From: Pseudomonas zanjanensis
GTDB lineage: Bacteria; Pseudomonadota; Gammaproteobacteria; Pseudomonadales; Pseudomonadaceae
Direction: 5' to 3'
DNA length: 64,000 bases
NCBI RefSeq assembly: GCF_014268745.2
Contig: NZ_JABWRB020000001.1
Location: 682,001 to 746,000 of the forward strand
Shown here: positions 8,472 to 17,819 of the stretch, in pieces
Position numbering within the stretch: the stretch's first letter is position 1
Layout: every line of letters starts with the position of its first letter
Notes under the pieces: model-generated
Databases searched by the model: none
Told to the model about the DNA's origin: nothing
Seen by the model: only the letters and a program-made list of their open reading frames with translations
Program-made: the position numbers and the translations under genes

Positions 8472-10454
8472 TCAGGTCTTGCCCCGAATCAAGGCCCGCA
8501 ACGCGAACCGGTTCGGATGGCAGGCCTCGGCCACGCTGCGGGGCAGCGGCAGGGGTTCGTTGTCCAGCCAGGCGGCGATCAGTTCGCCCGACAGGGGCCC
8601 GGTGATCAGGCCGCGGGAACCGTGGCCGCTGTTGATGTACAGGCCATCGAGCCATGGGCAGGGGGCGTCCGGCACTTGGCGCGCATCTTTGCCCAGGGCA
8701 GCGTAGGCCTCGGTGAAGGCCTGGCGCCCGGCCAGCGGTCCGACAATCGGCAGGTAATCGGGGCTGGTGCAACGAAACGCCGCGCGGCCTTCGAGGTGGT
8801 GCGGGTCCAGGGTGCCAGCATCCAGGCGCTCCACCAGGTCGTGGGAGATCTCTTCGAGCATCTGCAGATTGCCGGCATGCTCGGCAGCGGTGGGGGTCAG
8901 GTCGTCGCTGTTGAAATCGAAACTGGCGCCCAGGGTATGTTCGCCCAGCCGCGGCGGCGCCACATATCCTTCGGCGCAGACCACCGTCGCCAGGCTCTGG
9001 CTGCGGCGGGTTTGCGGCAACCGCGTGATCTGCCCGCGAATGCGCTTGAGCGGCAAACCAGCGGCAGGTTCGAAGCGTTTGATCTCGGCAGCGCTGGCGA
9101 GGATCACCACTGGCGCACTGGCCAGGCAGCGTTCGCCGTCCCATGCCGACCATTGGCCGTCGACTCGGCGCAGGTGCAGCACGTCATGATGGGGTCGCAC
9201 ATCAATTGCCGGCCCCGAGGCTTGCCAGCGACACAGCGCCGGCGGATGCACCCAACCGCCTTCGGGATAAAACAAGCCGCCACAGGCCAGGCCGATGCCG
9301 GCGCGAACCTGGGCCTCGGACTGATCCAGTGAATGCAGCAAGTCCGCTGGGAACGCCTCGGCCAGTTGCGCCTGGCGCTCGGCTTCCTTGCTGTTGAAGG
9401 CCAGTTGCAAGACGCCGCAGGCATCCCAGTCAACGCCGCGTTGCAGTTGCTCCAGCACGCGTCGGGTGTAGCCGAAGCCGCTGAGGATCATCTGCGACAA
9501 CGCCGTGCCATGGGCCGACAATTTGAGGTACAGCACGCCTTGGGGATTGCCGGACGCTTCCTCGGCCAACCCGGCATGACGCTCCAGCAGCGTCACCTGC
9601 CAACCACGGGCGGCGAGGCTCGCCGCGCTGGCGCACCCGGCCAGGCCGCCGCCGATGACCAAGGCCCGACGCTCGCCGGTGGGCGGCAAGGGGCGGGCGT
9701 ACCAGGGTTTTGCCAGGGACGGCGCGGGTGTCTGCTCGGGCCAGCCAAGAAACACGCCGCGCAGGATTTCCCATTTATGGCCAATGCCCGGTGTGCGCTT
9801 CATCTTGAAGCCCGCCGCGTTCAGCAACCGCCGAACCCAACCGGTGCTGGTGAAGGTACTGAGGGTAGCGCCGGGTGCGGCCAGCCGGGCCAGTTCGGCG
9901 AACAGCTCGGCGGTCCACATCTCGGGGTTCCTGGCTGGGGCAAAGCCGTCGAGGAACCAGGCATCGATCTGCCCGTCCAACTGCGGCAACTGCTCCAGGG
10001 CATCGCCGATCAACAAGGTCAGCGTCACCCGGCCATTGGCCAGGACCAGGCGCTGGAAACCCTGGTGGATCGCCACGTACTGCTCAAGCAATTGTTCCGC
10101 TTGAAGGCTCAGTTGCGGCCACAGGGCAAGGGCCCGGCGCAAGTCTTCGGGGCTCAGGGGATACTTCTCGACGCTGACGAAGTGCAGCCGAGCGCCTGCT
10201 GGCGCGCACTGTTCGAACAATTGCCAGGCGCAGAGAAAATTCAAGCCGGTGCCAAACCCGGTTTCGCCGATCACCAGCCGCCCGCCAGCGGCCAGCGCAG
10301 CGAAGCGCTCGGCCAGGTTGTTCTGCTCGAGGAACACATAACGGGTTTCATCCAGGCCCGACTGATCGGAAAAATACACATCGTCGAACACCCGCGAACG
10401 CGGGCGCCCCTGATCATCCCAGTCGAGTTGGGCGTGTTGCTGGATGGGCGTCAT
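8472..10454 (-). CDS. mnmC: Bifunctional tRNA mnm5s2U34 biosynthesis protein MnmC (660 aa)
   Basis: The N-terminal MnmD methyltransferase domain (about 1-240) has the SAM-binding loop 'GETGFGTGLNFL'. The C-terminal FAD-dependent oxidoreductase domain (from about 265) starts 'VIGGGLAGCASAASLAARGW' and ends near 'NSGHGSRGLITGPLSGELIA'. MnmC completes the mnm5 side chain at wobble U34 of certain tRNAs: the oxidase removes the carboxymethyl group and the methylase adds the methyl. I chose the ATG at 10454; a TTG five codons upstream is also in frame. It is divergent from the polyphosphate:AMP phosphotransferase gene across about 150 bases. Confidence 0.93.
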   Translation of the reverse strand: MTPIQQHAQLDWDDQGRPRSRVFDDVYFSDQSGLDETRYVFLEQNNLAERFAALAAGGRLVIGETGFGTGLNFLCAWQLFEQCAPAGARLHFVSVEKYPLSPEDLRRALALWPQLSLQAEQLLEQYVAIHQGFQRLVLANGRVTLTLLIGDALEQLPQLDGQIDAWFLDGFAPARNPEMWTAELFAELARLAAPGATLSTFTSTGWVRRLLNAAGFKMKRTPGIGHKWEILRGVFLGWPEQTPAPSLAKPWYARPLPPTGERRALVIGGGLAGCASAASLAARGWQVTLLERHAGLAEEASGNPQGVLYLKLSAHGTALSQMILSGFGYTRRVLEQLQRGVDWDACGVLQLAFNSKEAERQAQLAEAFPADLLHSLDQSEAQVRAGIGLACGGLFYPEGGWVHPPALCRWQASGPAIDVRPHHDVLHLRRVDGQWSAWDGERCLASAPVVILASAAEIKRFEPAAGLPLKRIRGQITRLPQTRRSQSLATVVCAEGYVAPPRLGEHTLGASFDFNSDDLTPTAAEHAGNLQMLEEISHDLVERLDAGTLDPHHLEGRAAFRCTSPDYLPIVGPLAGRQAFTEAYAALGKDARQVPDAPCPWLDGLYINSGHGSRGLITGPLSGELIAAWLDNEPLPLPRSVAEACHPNRFALRALIRGKT

Positions 10455-10604
10455 GGCAGGCTCGGTCAAAACTGAGCGGCCATTCTAGCCGATCGGTATC
10501 GGCTTGCTTGACCCATCGCAACAGAGCGCGCATCTGAATGGAATCTGCTGCACAGGGCCGCATCCAATCCGCTAGTCTTGAGCCATCCCCGGAAGGAGCT
10601 GCCC

Positions 10605-12119
10605 ATGTTTGAATCCGCTGAAATCGGCCATGTGATCGATAAAGACACCTTTGAGGCCGAGGTGCCCGCCCTGCGTGAAGCGCTGTTGGAAGCGCAGTTC
10701 GAGTTGCAGCAGCAGGGCCGGTTTCCGGTCATCGTGTTGATCAACGGCATCGAAGGCGCGGGCAAGGGCGAGACGGTGAAGTTGCTCAATGAATGGATGG
10801 ACCCACGGCTGATCGAAGTGCGCACCTTCGACCAGCAGACTGACGAGGAATTGGCGCGGCCTCCCGCGTGGCGCTATTGGCGGATGCTGCCGGCCAAAGG
10901 GCGCATGGGGATTTTCTTCGGCAACTGGTACAGCCAGATGCTCCAGGGCCGGGTCCATGGCGAATTCAAGGACCCACGACTCGACCAGGCGATCGCCGGT
11001 GCCGAGCGCCTGGAAAAAATGCTCTGCGATGAAGGCGCGCTGATCTTCAAGTTCTGGTTCCACCTCTCCAAGAAGCAGATGAAGGCCCGACTCAAGGGGC
11101 TCAAGGATGACCCGCTGCACAGTTGGCGCATCAGCCCGCTGGATTGGCAGCAATCCCAGACCTACGACAAGTTCGTCAAATACGGTGAGCGGGTGCTGCG
11201 CCGTACCAGCCGCGATTACGCGCCATGGCACGTGATCGAAGGCATGGACAGCTGTTATCGCAGCCTCACCGTCGGGCGGATCCTGCTCGACGGTTTGCGC
11301 CAGGCCTTGGACCGGTCGAAAATCAAGCCGCAAAAGGTCAGCGTGGCGCCGCTGCCCGAGCTGGACGGCCAGGTCACGCTGCTCGACAGCCTGGACATGA
11401 CCCGGCGCCTGGACAAGGCCGACTACGAAGAACAATTGATCACCGAGCAGGCGCGGTTCGCCGGCCTGCTGCGGGACAAACGCATGCGCCAACATGCCCT
11501 GGTGGCGGTGTTCGAAGGCAATGACGCGGCGGGCAAGGGTGGAGCGATCCGGCGGGTCGCGGCGGCCCTGGACCCACGCCAATACAGCATCGTGCCGATT
11601 GCCGCGCCCACGGAAGAAGAGCGCGCCCACCCCTACATGTGGCGGTTCTGGCGGCATATCCCCGCGCGCGGCAAGTTCACCATGTTCGACCGCTCCTGGT
11701 ACGGCCGGGTGCTGGTGGAGCGGGTCGAAGGTTTTTGCAGCCAAGCCGACTGGCTGCGGGCCTACGGGGAAATCAACGACTTCGAGGAGCAGATCGCCGA
11801 CGCCGGCGTGGTGGTGGTCAAGTTCTGGCTGGCCATCGACAAGGAAACCCAGCTGGAGCGGTTCCAGGAGCGCGAGGAAATCCCGTTCAAGCGTTTCAAG
11901 ATCACCGAGGATGACTGGCGCAACCGCGACAAGTGGGACGCCTACCGCGCCGCAGTGTGCGACATGGTCGACCGCACCAGCACCGAGATTTCCCCCTGGA
12001 CCTTGGTGGAGGCCAACGACAAGCGCTGGGCGCGGGTCAAGGTACTGCGCACCCTTAACCAGGCATTGGAGGCGGCTTTCGAGCGCAGCGCAAAACAGGC
12101 TCGCAAGAAGAAGCGCTAG
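10605..12119 (+). CDS. pap: Polyphosphate:AMP phosphotransferase, two-domain class II PPK2 (504 aa)
   Basis: Two tandem PPK2 domains are visible. The first has the Walker-A-like 'NGIEGAGKGET' and the second 'EGNDAAGKGGA', each followed by lid and catalytic segments ('DRSWYGRVLVERV' in the second, the degenerate 'FGNWYSQMLQGRV' in the first). Tandem PPK2 proteins phosphorylate AMP to ADP using polyphosphate; the C-terminal domain is normally the active one, which fits the more canonical second DRxWY motif. The start at 10605 follows GGAAGGAG. An upstream in-frame start at 10578 would add nine residues and lose that site. A thiolase gene follows 103 bases downstream. Confidence 0.92.
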   Translation: MFESAEIGHVIDKDTFEAEVPALREALLEAQFELQQQGRFPVIVLINGIEGAGKGETVKLLNEWMDPRLIEVRTFDQQTDEELARPPAWRYWRMLPAKGRMGIFFGNWYSQMLQGRVHGEFKDPRLDQAIAGAERLEKMLCDEGALIFKFWFHLSKKQMKARLKGLKDDPLHSWRISPLDWQQSQTYDKFVKYGERVLRRTSRDYAPWHVIEGMDSCYRSLTVGRILLDGLRQALDRSKIKPQKVSVAPLPELDGQVTLLDSLDMTRRLDKADYEEQLITEQARFAGLLRDKRMRQHALVAVFEGNDAAGKGGAIRRVAAALDPRQYSIVPIAAPTEEERAHPYMWRFWRHIPARGKFTMFDRSWYGRVLVERVEGFCSQADWLRAYGEINDFEEQIADAGVVVVKFWLAIDKETQLERFQEREEIPFKRFKITEDDWRNRDKWDAYRAAVCDMVDRTSTEISPWTLVEANDKRWARVKVLRTLNQALEAAFERSAKQARKKKR

Positions 12120-12222
12120 GGCGATGGGTACGCATACGCGAGGTGAATGATTGTCGCGGTCGGTTATCCAGTGGATCTATGCTCGATTCACTCTCAACCG
12201 ACCAGAACAATGAGGTACAGCC

Positions 12223-13407
12223 ATGCGTGAAGTGGTGATCGTCGACAGCGTACGGACCGGCCTGGCCAAGTCCTTTCGTGGCAAGTTCAACATGACCCGT
12301 CCAGACGACATGGCGGCCCATTGTGTCGATGCCTTGTTGGCGCGCAACGACATCAACCCGGCCAGCGTCGAGGATTGCATCGTCGGGGCCGGCTCCAATG
12401 AGGGCGCCCAGGGCTACAACATCGGGCGCAACGTGGCGGTGCTCTCGCGATTGGGCATTGGCACGGCCGGGATGACCCTCAACCGCTTCTGTTCCTCGGG
12501 CCTGCAAGCCATTGCCATCGCCGCCAACCAGATCGCTTCCGGTTGCAGCGACATCATTGTGGCGGGCGGTGTGGAATCCATCAGCCTGACGATGAAAAGC
12601 GTCAATACCGACAACCTGATCAACCCACTGCTCAAGGAGCAAGTGCCCGGGATTTATTTTCCCATGGGCCAGACAGCGGAGATCGTCGCTCGCCGTTACC
12701 AGGTCAGCCGCGAGGAGCAGGACCGCTACGCCTTGCAGAGCCAGCAACGCACCGCCAAGGCCCAGGCGGCGGGATTGTTCGATGATGAAATCATCCCGAT
12801 GGCGGTCAAGTACCGGGTCGAGGACAAGCAGACCGGTGCGGTGCAGATTCTTGAAGGCGTGGTCGATCATGACGATTGCAACCGCCCGGACACCACCTAT
12901 GAAAGCCTGGCGGGCCTGAAGCCGGTGTTCGCCGAAGACGGTTCGGTGACGGCGGGCAACTCGTCGCAGTTGTCCGACGGCGCCTCGATGACCTTGGTCA
13001 TGAGCCTGGAAAAGGCCTTGGCGCTGGGGCTCAAGCCCAAGGCGTTTTTCCGTGGTTTCGCCGTGGCCGGTTGCGAGCCGGACGAAATGGGCATCGGCCC
13101 GGTATTTTCAGTTCCCAAGCTGCTCAAGGCCAAGGGCTTGCAGATCGCCGATATCGACCTGTGGGAACTCAACGAGGCGTTTGCTTCCCAGTGCCTGTAC
13201 AGCCGCAACCGGCTGGAAATCGATCCAGAGAAATACAACGTCAACGGCGGCTCGATCTCCATCGGCCATCCGTTCGGCATGACCGGTTCCCGGCAAGTCG
13301 GGCATCTGGTGCGTGAGTTGCAACGGCGCAACCTGCGCTACGGCATCGTGACCATGTGTGTGGGCGGCGGTATGGGGGCTACGGGGTTGTTCGAGGCGGT
13401 GAGATAA
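12223..13407 (+). CDS. Acetyl-CoA C-acyltransferase / thiolase (394 aa)
   Basis: This is a full-length thiolase with active Cys90 in 'LNRFCSSGLQAIA', the 'NVNGGSISIGHPFGMTG' segment providing the catalytic His, and the second Cys in 'VTMCVGGGMGATG'. It catalyses thiolytic cleavage of 3-ketoacyl-CoA or the reverse condensation. No partner beta-oxidation gene is adjacent, so the chain-length preference and pathway are open. The TGAGG box precedes the ATG by about 7 bases. The order pap-thiolase is also found in P. aeruginosa. Confidence 0.9.
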   Translation: MREVVIVDSVRTGLAKSFRGKFNMTRPDDMAAHCVDALLARNDINPASVEDCIVGAGSNEGAQGYNIGRNVAVLSRLGIGTAGMTLNRFCSSGLQAIAIAANQIASGCSDIIVAGGVESISLTMKSVNTDNLINPLLKEQVPGIYFPMGQTAEIVARRYQVSREEQDRYALQSQQRTAKAQAAGLFDDEIIPMAVKYRVEDKQTGAVQILEGVVDHDDCNRPDTTYESLAGLKPVFAEDGSVTAGNSSQLSDGASMTLVMSLEKALALGLKPKAFFRGFAVAGCEPDEMGIGPVFSVPKLLKAKGLQIADIDLWELNEAFASQCLYSRNRLEIDPEKYNVNGGSISIGHPFGMTGSRQVGHLVRELQRRNLRYGIVTMCVGGGMGATGLFEAVR

Positions 13408-13436
13408 CCGCAAAAAGTATGCTTGCACAGAGCTTT

Positions 13437-13555
13437 TGTGGCGAGGGAGCTTGCTCCCGCTCGGCTGCGAAGCAGGCGCCAAACTGTCGATGCGGTTTAT
13501 TGAATGGGGCAGGGGGCCGCTTCGCGACCCAGCGGGAGCAAGCTCCCTCGCCACA
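13437..13555. repeat. REP inverted pair, family B
   Basis: TGTGGCGAGGGAGCTTGCTC and its inverse lie about 70 bases apart, with GGCTGCGAAGC/GGCCGCTTCGCGACC subsidiary pieces. It separates the convergent thiolase and DUF6316 genes. Confidence 0.92.
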
Positions 13556-13566
13556 GGAGTACGGCG

Positions 13567-13764
13567 CTAGCTGGCGACCTGAGTCAGTTGCAGCATCCGC
13601 TGTACATACGCTTCCACCTCCCGCAACGCCTCCTCGCGATTGGCGAACGGCCCTTCCTGGGTGCCTTCCCGGGTGTTGAAGTAAAATTCGCCGTTGATGC
13701 GGCAAATCCGGTCACTGGGAAAGACCATCGCAGGGGCGAGGTCCTGGGCGCGTTTGCCAAGCAT
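13567..13764 (-). CDS. DUF6316-type small protein (65 aa)
   Basis: This short soluble protein contains 'RICRINGEFYFNTREGTQEGPF' (shown here as one motif region at about residues 18-39), then 'ANREEALREVEAYVQRML'. The 'FYFNTREG...GPF' motif followed by a helical tail is what I associate with the pseudomonad DUF6316 family; its function is unknown. ATG at 13764 has GGAG about 9 bases upstream and is preferred over an in-frame TTG four codons earlier. It is convergent with the thiolase gene, with a REP pair between. Confidence 0.7.
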   Translation of the reverse strand: MLGKRAQDLAPAMVFPSDRICRINGEFYFNTREGTQEGPFANREEALREVEAYVQRMLQLTQVAS

Positions 13765-13956
13765 GAGGGGCTCCAAAAGGGGCGGCGGGATCAGGTTGAG
13801 TGAAGTTTAGAGGCTGGCGTGAACCGCTGCTTGGCCAGCCGATAGGCGGCCATGTGCCATGTCGGTATTGATTCAATTAATCCGCAACTGTTCCTGTGTC
13901 GCTGGGCGAATAGATGCCTAGAATGGGCGTTCTTTGTCCTGGGCTTCGAGGGTTGC

Positions 13957-14919
13957 ATGCACATATCGTCCGGTCGCTGGGTCTACGGCTTGTTCCTCGC
14001 CCTGTTGACGGCCCTGCTCTGGGGAATCCTGCCGATCAAGCTCAAGCAAGTGCTGCAAGTGATGGACCCGGTTACCGTGACCTGGTTTCGCTTGCTGGTG
14101 TCCGGCGGTTTGCTGTTCATTTATTTGGCGGCGACCCGGCGCCTGCCCAGTCGCAAGGTCCTCGGCCCACGCGGCGGCTGGCTGGTGGCGATGGCGGTGC
14201 TCGGGCTGGTGGGCAACTACGTGTTGTACCTGATGGGCCTGAACCGCTTGAGCCCCGGCACCGCGCAATTGGTGGTGCAGATGGGGCCGATCATGTTGCT
14301 GGTCGCCAGCCTGTTTGTGTTCAAGGAGCGGTTCAGCGTGGGGCAGGGCATTGGCCTGCTGGTGCTGCTGATCGGTTTCACGCTGTTTTTCAACCAGCGC
14401 TTGGGCGAGTTGCTGACGTCCCTGAGCGAATACACCGCCGGGGTGTTGATGGTGTTGTTGGCATCGACGGTCTGGACGTTCTACGCCCTGGGCCAGAAGC
14501 AATTGTTGACGGTGTGGAATTCGCTGCAGGTGATGATGGTGATCTACCTGTTTTGCGCGCTGCTGCTCACGCCCTGGGTGCATCCGTTGGAGGCGCTGCA
14601 ATTGAGCCCGCTGCAAGGCTGGTTGTTGCTCGCCTGCTGCCTCAATACCTTGATTGCCTATGGCGCGTTTGCCGAAGCCCTGGCCCATTGGGAAGCGTCG
14701 CGGGTCAGCGCGACCCTGGCGATCACGCCGCTGGTGACCTTCGCCGCAGTGGCGATGGCGGCCTGGTGGTGGCCTGATTATGTCCATGCCGAGCAGATCA
14801 ACCTGCTGGGCTATGGCGGGGCGGTGCTGGTAGTGCTGGGTTCGGCGCTGGTCGCCCTGGGCCCCTCGTTGATCGCCGGGCTCAAGGCCCGACGCGAGCG
14901 TTTGGCTGTCGGGCGTTAA
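13957..14919 (+). CDS. EamA/DMT family transporter (320 aa)
   Basis: About ten hydrophobic helices are arranged as two EamA repeats; the first begins 'GLFLALLTALLWGILPIKLK', the second around 'GVLMVLLASTVWTFYALGQK'. EamA proteins are drug/metabolite-superfamily exporters, and the substrate cannot be inferred. The ATG at 13957 places the first helix at residue 8; upstream in-frame starts would add a non-hydrophobic leader. It is followed by a cluster of REP elements and the convergent fumC. Confidence 0.86.
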   Translation: MHISSGRWVYGLFLALLTALLWGILPIKLKQVLQVMDPVTVTWFRLLVSGGLLFIYLAATRRLPSRKVLGPRGGWLVAMAVLGLVGNYVLYLMGLNRLSPGTAQLVVQMGPIMLLVASLFVFKERFSVGQGIGLLVLLIGFTLFFNQRLGELLTSLSEYTAGVLMVLLASTVWTFYALGQKQLLTVWNSLQVMMVIYLFCALLLTPWVHPLEALQLSPLQGWLLLACCLNTLIAYGAFAEALAHWEASRVSATLAITPLVTFAAVAMAAWWWPDYVHAEQINLLGYGGAVLVVLGSALVALGPSLIAGLKARRERLAVGR

Positions 14920-14935
14920 ACCGCGTTATCGTTCT

Positions 14936-15092
14936 TCGCGAGCAAGCCCGCTCCCACAGGGCATCTATGTGAGCCGTAATATTGCATACACTGAAGATCC
15001 ATTGTGGGAGCGGGCTTGCTCGCGAAAGCGGCTTGGCAGGCGATAAGGATGTCGAGCCTGCCGGCCTCATCGCGAGCAGGCTCGCTCCCACA
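14936..15092. repeat. REP cluster, family A: one single arm plus one inverted pair
   Basis: A right-hand arm (CGCGAGCAAGCCCGCTCCCACA, 14937-14958) stands alone. It is followed by a complete pair at 15003-15092 (TGTGGGAGCGGGCTTGCTCG ... CGAGCAGGCTCGCTCCCACA). The cluster fills the space between the convergent transporter and fumC genes. Confidence 0.9.
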
Positions 15093-15104
15093 GGGGGGAT
15101 GGCG

Positions 15105-16499
15105 TTAGCCCTGGCTACCGGCCTCCAACATATTCTCCGGCCTCACCCAGGCATCGAATTCTTCATCGGTCAGGTACCCCAGTTGCAGCGCCGCCTCGCG
15201 CAAGGTCAGCCCTTCGCCGTAGGCTTTCTTGGCGATTTCCGCTGACTTGTCGTAGCCGATATGCGGGTTCAGTGCGGTCACCAGCATCAACCCACGTTCC
15301 AGGTGCGCGGCCATCTGCTCGGCGTCCGGTTCGAGACCGGCGATGCAGTGCTGCTGGAAGTTGCTGCAGCCGTCGGCCAGCAGGCGTATCGACTGCAGCA
15401 GGTTGTGGATGATCACCGGTTTGAACACGTTCAACTGCAAATGCCCCTGGCTGGCGGCAAAACCAATGGTCACGTCGTTGCCCATGACCTGGCAGGCCAG
15501 CATCGACAAGGCTTCGCACTGGGTCGGGTTGACCTTGCCAGGCATGATGGAACTGCCCGGTTCGTTGGCTGGCAATTTCACCTCGGCGAAGCCGGCCCGG
15601 GGGCCAGAGCCCAGCAGACGCAGGTCGTTGGCGATTTTCATCAGGGTCACGGCGAGGGTCTTCAGGGCGCCGGACAAGGAAGTCAGGGGTTCATGGCCGG
15701 CCAGCGCGGCGAACTTGTTCGGTGCGGTGACGAACGGCAGGCCCGAGAGCGCCGCCAGTTCAGCGGCAATCGCTTCGCCGAAACCATGGGGTGAATTGAG
15801 GCCGGTGCCCACGGCTGTGCCGCCCTGGGCCAGTTCGCAGACGGCCGGAAGCGCGGCGCGGATCGCCCGTTCGGCATAATCGAGCTGGGCAATGAACGCC
15901 GACAGCTCCTGGCCAAAGGTGATTGGCGTGGCATCCATCATGTGGGTGCGGCCGGTCTTGACCAGCTTCATGTGGCGCGCCGCCAGTTCCGCGAGGCCGC
16001 CGGAGAGTTCGCTGATGGCCGGCAGCAATTGCTGATGGACAGCCTGGGCGGCGGCGATGTGCATGGCGGTGGGGAAGCAGTCGTTGGAACTCTGCGAGCG
16101 GTTGACGTGGTCGTTGGGGTGCACCGGGCTCTTGCCGCCGCGGGGGTTGCCGGCCAGTTCGTTGGCGCGCCCGGCGATCACCTCGTTGACGTTCATGTTG
16201 CTCTGGGTCCCGCTGCCGGTCTGCCAGACCACCAGCGGGAATTGGTCGTCGTGCTGGCCGGCGAGCACTTCGTCGGCGGCCTGTTCGATCAGGCGGGCGA
16301 TGTCGGCGGGGAGGTCGCCATTGCGATCATTGACCCGCGCGGCGGCCTTCTTGATCAGTGCCAGGGCATGCAGCACCGACAGCGGCATGCGTTCGTTGCC
16401 AATGGCGAAGTTGATCATGGAACGCTGCGTCTGGGCTCCCCAGTAGGCCTCATCCGGGACTTCAACCTGGCCAAGGCTGTCGGTTTCGATACGGCTCAT
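15105..16499 (-). CDS. fumC: Class II fumarate hydratase (464 aa)
   Basis: This class II fumarase/aspartase-superfamily protein carries the signature '[17 protein letters not shown]', the active-site '[14 protein letters not shown]' and '[11 protein letters not shown]'. It interconverts fumarate and malate in the TCA cycle without an iron-sulfur cluster. Among the superfamily, length and the 'ATPITFGQE' segment fit fumarase rather than aspartase. It is divergent from the DUF2059-bolA genes across 202 bases, the same arrangement as around P. aeruginosa fumC2. AAGGAG lies about 6 bases before the ATG. Confidence 0.93.
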   Translation of the reverse strand: MSRIETDSLGQVEVPDEAYWGAQTQRSMINFAIGNERMPLSVLHALALIKKAAARVNDRNGDLPADIARLIEQAADEVLAGQHDDQFPLVVWQTGSGTQSNMNVNEVIAGRANELAGNPRGGKSPVHPNDHVNRSQSSNDCFPTAMHIAAAQAVHQQLLPAISELSGGLAELAARHMKLVKTGRTHMMDATPITFGQELSAFIAQLDYAERAIRAALPAVCELAQGGTAVGTGLNSPHGFGEAIAAELAALSGLPFVTAPNKFAALAGHEPLTSLSGALKTLAVTLMKIANDLRLLGSGPRAGFAEVKLPANEPGSSIMPGKVNPTQCEALSMLACQVMGNDVTIGFAASQGHLQLNVFKPVIIHNLLQSIRLLADGCSNFQQHCIAGLEPDAEQMAAHLERGLMLVTALNPHIGYDKSAEIAKKAYGEGLTLREAALQLGYLTDEEFDAWVRPENMLEAGSQG

Positions 16500-16701
16500 C
16501 GGGTCAAACTCCTTAAAGGCTGAATGCGCAGTTTAGGCCCAGATGGGCGGCACCGGTTCCCTCAATCATCGCTCAATCCAGGAGCGGTGTGTTCGCTCCG
16601 TCAATCGGACCCGACAAGCATCGGGGTTGAGGCCCGGCGTTTTTTAGGCGCAGAATGGTCGCCCTTGGGGTTTTACCTCGCCTGTAAACAAAGGAAACTC
16701 G

Positions 16702-17223
16702 ATGACCCGTCTTCGTGCCATCTGTACCGCAGTTGCTCTGGTGTGTGCCAGCGGCCCTGTTTTCGCCGATACCGCCAGCCACAACGCCAGCGCCGAAGCG
16801 TTCCTGACCCTGGCGCACGCTGACAAACTGGGCACTCCGGTGTACATGCAAGTGCAGCAAATGTTTGCCCAGCGCTTTGAACAGACCAAGGCCCCTGAGT
16901 CGAAAAAAGCCACCCTGGAAACCTATCAGGCCAAGGCCAATGCCGCGCTGGACCAAGCCATTGGCTGGAACAAGCTCAAGCCCGACATGGTCAAGCTCTA
17001 CACCAGCAACTTCAACGAGTCGGAGCTCAAGGACCTGGTGGCTTTCTACCAATCGCCATTGGGCAAGAAAGTCCTGGAAAAAATGCCACAGCTGACTCAG
17101 CAATCGGCCCAGCTGACCCAGGCCAAGCTTGAAAGCGCGGTGCCGGTGGTCAACAAGCTGCTGGCCGACATGACGGCCGAGCTCGAGCCAAAAGCCGCTG
17201 CCCCAGCCAAGAAAAAGCCGTAA
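16702..17223 (+). CDS. DUF2059 domain secreted protein (173 aa)
   Basis: The N-terminal signal peptide MTRLRAICTAVALVCASG has a likely AxA cleavage site ('VFADTA', near residue 24), so it is a periplasmic or exported protein. The body is helical, with 'YTSNFNESELKDLVAFYQSP' and 'GKKVLEKMPQ', the characteristic core of DUF2059. It ends in an Ala/Lys/Pro-rich tail (AAAPAKKKP). Function is unknown. bolA starts 12 bases downstream, so the two probably share a transcript. Confidence 0.88.
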   Translation: MTRLRAICTAVALVCASGPVFADTASHNASAEAFLTLAHADKLGTPVYMQVQQMFAQRFEQTKAPESKKATLETYQAKANAALDQAIGWNKLKPDMVKLYTSNFNESELKDLVAFYQSPLGKKVLEKMPQLTQQSAQLTQAKLESAVPVVNKLLADMTAELEPKAAAPAKKKP

Positions 17224-17235
17224 GCGGAGCCCGGT

Positions 17236-17535
17236 ATGAGCATGCAACAACGCATCGAATCGACACTCGGGCTCTTGCAGCCCGAGCACTTGCAAGTGCT
17301 GGATGAAAGCCACATGCACAGCCGTGGCCTGCAGACGCATTTCAAGGCCGTGGTGGTCAGCCAGCAGTTCGAAGGCCTCAATCGCGTCAAGCGCCACCAG
17401 AAGGTCTACGGCACGCTGGGCGAGCTGATGGGTGAGTTCCATGCGTTGGCGCTGCACACCTACACCCCCGAAGAATGGGCGCAGATCGACGCGGCCCCGG
17501 CTTCGCCGACGTGTGCCGGTGGCAGCAAGCACTGA
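17236..17535 (+). CDS. bolA: BolA family protein (99 aa)
   Basis: The BolA fold is recognisable from 'IESTLGLLQPEHLQVLDESH', 'HSRGLQTHFKAVVVSQQFEG', the 'LNRVKRHQKVYGTLGELM' segment and 'FHALALHTYTPEEW'. It keeps the His residues used with monothiol glutaredoxins for [2Fe-2S] binding (His in RHQ and in HALALHTY). BolA proteins affect morphology and iron-sulfur trafficking. A short Pro/Gly tail containing one Cys follows the domain. It is preceded by the DUF2059 gene and followed by a REP pair. Confidence 0.9.
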   Translation: MSMQQRIESTLGLLQPEHLQVLDESHMHSRGLQTHFKAVVVSQQFEGLNRVKRHQKVYGTLGELMGEFHALALHTYTPEEWAQIDAAPASPTCAGGSKH

Positions 17536-17565
17536 GCGGGCAACCTGTTATGGCCAGGAAGCTTT

Positions 17566-17698
17566 TGTGGCGAGGGAGCTTGCTCCCGCTGGGCTGCGAA
17601 GCGGCCCCCAAGCCAATCACACGCGTCGTGTCAGGCTGATCCCAATCAGTTTTTTGGGGCTGCTGCGCAACCCAGCGGGAGCAAGCTCCCTCGCCACA
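17566..17698. repeat. REP inverted pair, family B
   Basis: TGTGGCGAGGGAGCTTGCTC and GAGCAAGCTCCCTCGCCACA lie about 93 bases apart. The longer centre carries its own imperfect palindromes (GGCTGCGAAGCGGCCCCC / GGGGCTGCTGCGCAACC). Confidence 0.92.
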
Positions 17699-17729
17699 CA
17701 GGCTCTCGCTCCTAAAACCACATTGTTTT

Positions 17730-17772
17730 TGTTAGAATCCGCAACGCGCCGCTCACCCGGCGCGTTTTTTTT
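17730..17772 (+). promoter_or_regulatory. Putative extended -10 promoter with immediate 5' hairpin and T tract ahead of trhO
   Basis: TGTTAGAAT at 17730-17738 fits an extended -10 (TGnTAnAAT); no clear -35 is present at 17 bases. Directly behind it is a perfect 8-base stem (ACGCGCCG/CGGCGCGT, 17744-17765) with eight T residues. As it stands the hairpin is a textbook intrinsic terminator for the bolA transcript. If the promoter is real, the trhO mRNA would start within or at the base of this hairpin. Confidence 0.5.
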
Positions 17773-17819
17773 CGCATCCGGTTCACCCTTTACGAGGGTA
17801 GCCACCTGGAGAAACACCC

